This document shows, one piece after another, positions 59,235-64,000 of a stretch of DNA of 64,000 nt. Source of the DNA: Poa pratensis. Lineage: Eukaryota; Streptophyta; Magnoliopsida; Poales; Poaceae. Within the stretch, counting starts at the first letter, position 1. Every line of letters starts with the position of its first letter. The notes under the pieces are model-generated. The model made no database searches. It was not told the DNA's origin and saw only the letters and a program-made list of their open reading frames with translations. A program made the position numbers and the translations under genes. The stretch covers positions 58,106,902 through 58,170,901 of the forward strand of contig CAMZMU010000063.1 in assembly GCA_947311845.1 (NCBI GenBank), given 5' to 3'.

Positions 59235-60059
59235 CTACTCACTGATCTTCTCTCCCAGGGTCAGCGGCGGCGGCGGCGGCGGTGTCGATATCTCGAAGAG
59301 GAGGTAGCAGTTGGAGCCGAGGACCGTGGACACACGTCCTTTCGCGCCGCCGCCCGCCGCCCAGCTCCTCGCCATCGCTAGCGACGCCTCACGCAGGCAA
59401 CGGGCGCAGTCCGGCCCGCCGTGGCACTTCGCCAGCACGCGCACCGTGCGGTTTCCAGTTGTAGCGTCGCCTTTGCTCGCCGGAGTAGACGCGTCCGCGG
59501 TGGCCACCGAGCCGTAATTTTTCGCGGCCCGCTGGGCCAGGGACTGCGCCAGCGCCACGAGCCTCTGCGCGCTGACGATGTCGGGGCTCGGGACAGCGTC
59601 GCCGGTGAAGTACACCGCGCCGAATTCGTCGTCCGCGCTGGCAGAGGTGTTGGAGCCGTCGGCGTACTCCACGAAGCAGCGCTTGTCATAGAAGGTCGCG
59701 CGCCTGCTGGCGTCGCCGCACTGCTCGGTCAGCATATTTCCGCCGTCGGTCAGGCAGCGGCGGCACGGCTCGGGCCCGGAGTCGTCGGAGCAGAGGCCGT
59801 GAACCCATGCGCGGTCGGAGGCGTTTCTGCCGTCGGTCTGCAGGCAGGCGAAGCCCGTCGGGGCTGCGGCTGAGGGGAGGGCTTCGAGGAGGCCGAGGAG
59901 GTTCCCCCGGAACGCGCTGCCGCCGTCCAGGGTGGGCGTCGGCGGAGGGTAGCACTCGACGTAGAAGTTGGCTCCGTCCTCAGAGGCGCCGGTGGTCGCC
60001 GCCATGGAGACTAGGAGGAGGACGGGGAGGCAGCGGGTGAGCGCCATGGGCGATGCCAT
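59235..60059 (-). CDS. DUF26/Gnk2 double-domain protein, copy D (likely secreted)
   Basis: One open frame of 274 residues runs from MASPMALTRCLPVLLLVSM (signal peptide) to the in-frame TAG at 59237-59235. First signature: LCSDDSGPEPCRRC (C-x8-C-x2-C). Second: KCHGGPDCARC, shortened to C-x5-C-x2-C as in copy C. A donor gtgagtag is retained at 59242, but the exon-2 acceptor is deleted. The simplest product is the unspliced form ending GEKISE, without a membrane helix. That would turn a membrane protein into a secreted cysteine-rich repeat protein. Function in cell-to-cell transport or defence is inferred from the family only. Confidence 0.85.
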   Translation of the reverse strand: MASPMALTRCLPVLLLVSMAATTGASEDGANFYVECYPPPTPTLDGGSAFRGNLLGLLEALPSAAAPTGFACLQTDGRNASDRAWVHGLCSDDSGPEPCRRCLTDGGNMLTEQCGDASRRATFYDKRCFVEYADGSNTSASADDEFGAVYFTGDAVPSPDIVSAQRLVALAQSLAQRAAKNYGSVATADASTPASKGDATTGNRTVRVLAKCHGGPDCARCLREASLAMARSWAAGGGAKGRVSTVLGSNCYLLFEISTPPPPPPLTLGEKISE

Positions 60060-60156
60060 GATGGCAGTGATCACGGACGAGGAACTGGGGACAGTGTGGA
60101 GCTCGAACTACTACCACAGTACCAAGGTGTGTGTCCCGGCCGGTTATGTATCCGAT

Positions 60157-60255
60157 CCGGTGTGTGGTTGCAGACTGCAGTGCATCCGATAGATTTGGGA
60201 AAAGGTTGCAGTGCGTGGTTGCTACGCATTTTCCTTTTGCCATTCCATGCAACGC
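60157..60255 (-). promoter_or_regulatory. Conserved promoter-proximal block, copy D
   Basis: Same block as at copies A-C (tgtgtggttgcag, tgcatccgatagatttggga, ttgctacgcattttcctttt). Confidence 0.45.
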
Positions 60256-60269
60256 CATCATCATCTAGC

Positions 60270-62460
60270 TAGGGCTGCACCCCCACTTATCGTGCTTAGC
60301 TGAATCGGAAATGCCTATCTACCGTGGTAGACAGCTCCCACTCTCTTGAAATTTCTGTGCAACTTCATGTCATGTCACATCGTCTATCTTCATTTCTTTT
60401 CCCCATCGAAAATACCCGCACTTAATTTTTTTACTCCATGGCATGCATGTAGGTAGTTTTTGTTCGGAACCATGTATAAATGAGTTGCTCATACGTTTTG
60501 AAGACAGACCAATCCTGAACATGTTTGATAATATCTGAAATTTGAATTCTACAACATGGTGAAACTAATGAGACTACATGTCATTTACATGAATGGATTG
60601 TAAGTAGCTTATCTCGGATGTTTCTTCATGCTTGAAAATAGGTTTATCCATAAACAAAACTTTTCCATACCTTCCACAGCAAAAGAGATGCACATAAACA
60701 CGATGAATCGTGTTGGAACAAGTTGAAGCCCAGCGAAACTACTAGATGAATATTTTATTTGCATAAAAAACTATATAAAGTTTGAAACGCATTAACACAA
60801 AATGTAAAATCGGAATATGGAATTGGGTGAACCAACCGGTTCACCCAAAAGTCTAATTGTTGGAGAAGGTCGGTTGATATATTACAACACTCCCACTCTC
60901 CTTTAAGCTCTGAGATCGTTGAAAGCCCTTGTGTGCGGGGGGCAGAGAGAGAGTGAATGGTTATATACATAATAATATTTATTTAGATGCACGTTAAATC
61001 CTACTAATATCTACAAAGAATTATGTACACACGGTGGGCGGTGGAAAATGTCACTGTCGACCTGAATCGGGGCTCTGGCAAAAGCATTGCGATGGCCCGC
61101 GTGTTTTTGCCTCGTCAGTTGCCTAGGAGCTTTCAGTGCAACTTCCCGTGTGTGATATATTTGGTGTCTGTTTCACTTCTCAGCAATGGCAATGAAGTCT
61201 TGTACACGTACAAGGTAGTATTCGTGTGCCGAACCTACCAGACAGTAACATGTTTTCAACCAGCACTGAAAGTAACCAACTCACGAGCCTGAAGTAAACC
61301 TTGTTCCTTGTTACCTCGGTTCAAGTTCTAATTTCGTCACGCCATTGTCCGGAAACAAGGTCCTCTACAGTTTACTCATATATTGATCTCACACCAGCAG
61401 TCAGCGAGGCATTGCAGAAACTTCTTGGCTTTCGAAATGAGAAATGGCGCTACAAACGCTTTTGATCAACGGTCAGTAATACACTAATACAGATTAAAGG
61501 CTCATCTAGTAGAACGAGACGCATCAAAAACCAACTAAAAATCAATGTAATCCTCAGTGTAAGAGGATGCAAGGTGTCGACCAAAAAAAGAAGGTTAACC
61601 TGCTGAAATAATTTGTTTTAACGAGCAAGCTCAAATTTCTCCGTGATTTGTAAAATACACCTGTGAACAAGTGGTGACATCCTTCATATCGCCTATACAA
61701 GTGTCATGCTTAAATTTTAAACTACATCCCATGTTTAATTTGATTTCAGGACAAATTTGCGGCAACCATGTTGAAATGGGGTAGCATGAAGCTGCAAAAA
61801 TTCAGGGAAGTGGGCCAAACTTAATTTTGTGAAAGAATTTTTGTGTGCAAGACTGCACGCAACAACCATATTCCTTACCATGTGTGAACATGATTCAGTA
61901 GTCCAAGAGAAAAAAAACGATAGAGATAGGTCAGATGCTGACAGGCCAGGCAAATATGTGCTAGCCTCCCGTTCTGTGCCTCAACTGCCTCTGAGAAGGA
62001 GAGCATAATTTCCTTGCCTTATGAGTCGGTCTGATGGTGCCTGGGAACTCCCTTGGAAGTACCTCTATTCTAGAAAAGATATCTCCTGCCATCATGTTCT
62101 GCTGTTTCTCGATCATGGCTCATGAATGAGCTCTGGATGCCTTGGGAAACCCTCTCCCTTCAGGACCCTATGCTTAACAAGAAAAATGAAAGCTAGCAAA
62201 GGAGTAATCTTGGTACTTTTTTTTGGAATTACAATAATAAGCACAGCACAATATTTTGAATGTTCGTTTAGGATGGTGCATTTTTAATGAAGTACCTGAA
62301 GCAATGCAATCCTTTGTCTCGATCATTTCTGTTCCTGTATTAGTATTTCACCCATTTCATCCTGTTACATCAATGGACTAAACAACTGGCAACTGCTACA
62401 GTTCCAGATGGAAAACAAAGATTGGTGCAAATCAGTAAAGCTTCTCACTGGAGACATATG
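60270..62460. other. Array spacer, unit 4
   Basis: No gene was seen. It is partly homologous to the other spacers (gaacatgtttgataatatct; ctcatctagtagaacgag), but with an unrelated stretch at about 60600-61050 and 61600-62280. The part from 62290 matches the left edge of the window (tttgtctcgatcatttctgt; ctaaacaactggcaactgct). Confidence 0.6.
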
Positions 62461-64000
62461 TCAATACTTCTTTGAGAGAGCCATCACATTGAAGTTGATC
62501 AACCCAGAATACTCCACAATCCTTGCTTTTATGACTCTTGCAGCATCCTGCAATTGCATGCAACCAAACAATATCAAGGGTAATAAAATCCAAGTGTTAT
62601 ATATTTGTAAGTGTCATGCAGTAAGTCTTCAGGAGAGGTGATATAGTAGACCTAGGATTTTTTTTTCAATCGGGTGTGCGTACTGACAAAAAAATTGGGC
62701 CACATTTTTTCCTTGTCTGACTTTGTATTGGGCTACTGATATCACTAAGCAGCTGCTGGTATCTTACTATGGAAATAAGAATTGAGAAGCAGTACCACAT
62801 AGTTTACTGAAATGAAGAGGTAACAAATAATATCACAACCAAAACCCTTATGGTTTAAGTTATAGATATGTAACACGACCTTCCATACAGTAAGCTGCGT
62901 ACAAAGAGTGAGATGCGAATAGCTGACAAATCACCTGCAAAAGCTATCAGGAGAGGAATGGCCATGATGTATTGGCTGCATCTTTCCTCCATCAAGCTCA
63001 TAAAGTTCACCTGAATGGGAAAGAAGGGAGAAGGAAAACTGAGAGGGGAACATATTAAAAGATGGTCACTTTTAACAAAATTCAACTATGGCATCCGGGT
63101 AACAAATGGATACTTGTACAATACCTACCATCAACACATGAAAAACAAACATAATGTTCGATTACCCCATCTTTGGCCTGCGCAATCAAATATAGATATC
63201 TCAGAATGCAACCATAGTTTAACTCGTATTCAAACTCAGGATATATTATATAAATATATCTTCCACAACAGTATTAAAATTATTGTGATTGACAAATCTG
63301 TACATGATCTTTATGGAAATTATGAACAGATGATAAGGTCCAACACCTACTCACAAATGACAGATGATCAACAACATTCACAGCAGATTGTAACAGTTAG
63401 GTTCCAAAATTTCAACAGGATCCAGTAACTATGACCAAGTTCGAGTAAAAGATCAGAAGGTGGTAGTAGCAGATACTTACTGGCAATGTCGTGAGTGTGA
63501 CATATCACAGTTTTAAACACTAAGTCCTCAAACATTAACATAATATATCTGGTGCAAATAATTAATTCGCTAGGCATAACTAAAGAAGGTTATGGCAGCA
63601 CTGACCTCTGTATCACCACCAGCAGCAGCAACAGAATGAGCGTCTTCCATTTCTTGATCCTCCTCAAGAAAAGCAGCACGCTGATAAAACCAAGTACTTT
63701 ATAGTTACTACAAAGCAAAAGTCAAGCCATAATAATAATCACTGACAATGAAAAAAATAAATTGCTAACCTGGATAGGATCCATATCAGCAGTTTGTTTA
63801 TAAAATCTTTGAAAATAGGACCCATCCACTGCAAAGAAGAAAACTACTACTCAAATCTCGTAGCAAGTCAAAGATAGTGAGCACTAACGTCCTCAACTTA
63901 CTATTTTGTTGAAGTATTCTTAGAAGGAAAATTAATTCACAAGTTTCAAGATTTCAAATTAACGTGTGACCAAAAGCATGCATTAGCATCACAGAGTAAA
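62461..64000 (-). pseudogene. UCH-family deubiquitinase gene, 3' part (probably inactive)
   Basis: Ubiquitin carboxyl-terminal hydrolases of the UCH-L3 type cleave small adducts from ubiquitin's C-terminus. Exons read 5' to 3' on the minus strand: 63828-63770 (DGSYFQRFYKQTADMDPIQ), 63680-63606 (RAAFLEEDQEMEDAHSVAAA then GGDTE), 63526-63481 (DLVFKTVICHTHDIA), 63010-62935 (ELYELDGGKMQPIHHGHSSP), 62547-62461 (DAARVIKARIVEYSG then LINFNVMALSKKY, stop). GT-AG sites and phases fit. The N-terminal exons with the catalytic Gln and Cys lie beyond the window. Two problems: the exon that should contain the catalytic His (family: EHFIC) reads KTVIC, and exon 63010-62935 is 76 bp instead of 77, losing a base in its SLLQ codons. 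I expect a pseudogene; a divergent expressed gene is possible. Confidence 0.82.

Overview
The window is nuclear DNA from a grass, most likely a Triticeae species (wheat, Aegilops or barley group). The evidence is GC-rich third-position codon use in the real genes, a dense load of CACTA, PIF/Harbinger, Mutator, Helitron, LTR, LINE and SINE elements, and GT-AG introns. No bacterial or viral gene organisation is present. Species and mitochondrial assignments below are from reading alone; no database search was run.

Layout. (1) 1-6.9 kb: a decayed terminal exon of a UCH-type deubiquitinase, a Mutator-type MITE, a 5'-truncated LINE with a perfect 15-bp target duplication, a CACTA element, and a 2.3-kb PIF/Harbinger element with a broken transposase. 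(2) 7.16-45.6 kb: one CYP71-family cytochrome P450 pseudogene split into three pieces (7158-7964, 42560-42706, 44994-45616). About 34.6 kb of foreign DNA sits inside its first exon, and a 2.2-kb Helitron sits in its only intron, four bases after the splice donor. The foreign block looks like transferred mitochondrial DNA (moderate confidence) holding old retroelement fragments. It was later invaded by two inverted solo LTRs of one family, a 4.45-kb solo LTR, two Helitrons and a Harbinger element that carries a cytochrome b561 exon. (3) 46.4-62.4 kb: a tandem array of four units, each with a minus-strand gene for a protein with a signal peptide, two DUF26/Gnk2 domains and a C-terminal membrane segment (architecture of plasmodesmata-located proteins). 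The first copy lost most of its membrane tail, the second and third are frameshifted, and the fourth lost a splice acceptor and probably encodes a secreted form. (4) 62.46 kb to the end: the 3' part of a UCH deubiquitinase gene on the minus strand, with lesions. Its last exon is repeated in the array and at the left edge of the window, so the array units and the left edge share one duplication history.

How it fits together. The ancestral locus seems to have held a CYP71 P450, a DUF26 membrane protein gene and a UCH gene. Local duplication amplified the DUF26 gene plus the UCH 3' end. The P450 died by a nonsense codon in the C-helix, a 4-bp slippage deletion in the I-helix and massive nested insertion. 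The clearest new observations are the ordered three-piece P450, the layered mitochondrial-like insertion, the exon-carrying Harbinger element, and the chimeric DUF26/UCH duplication unit.
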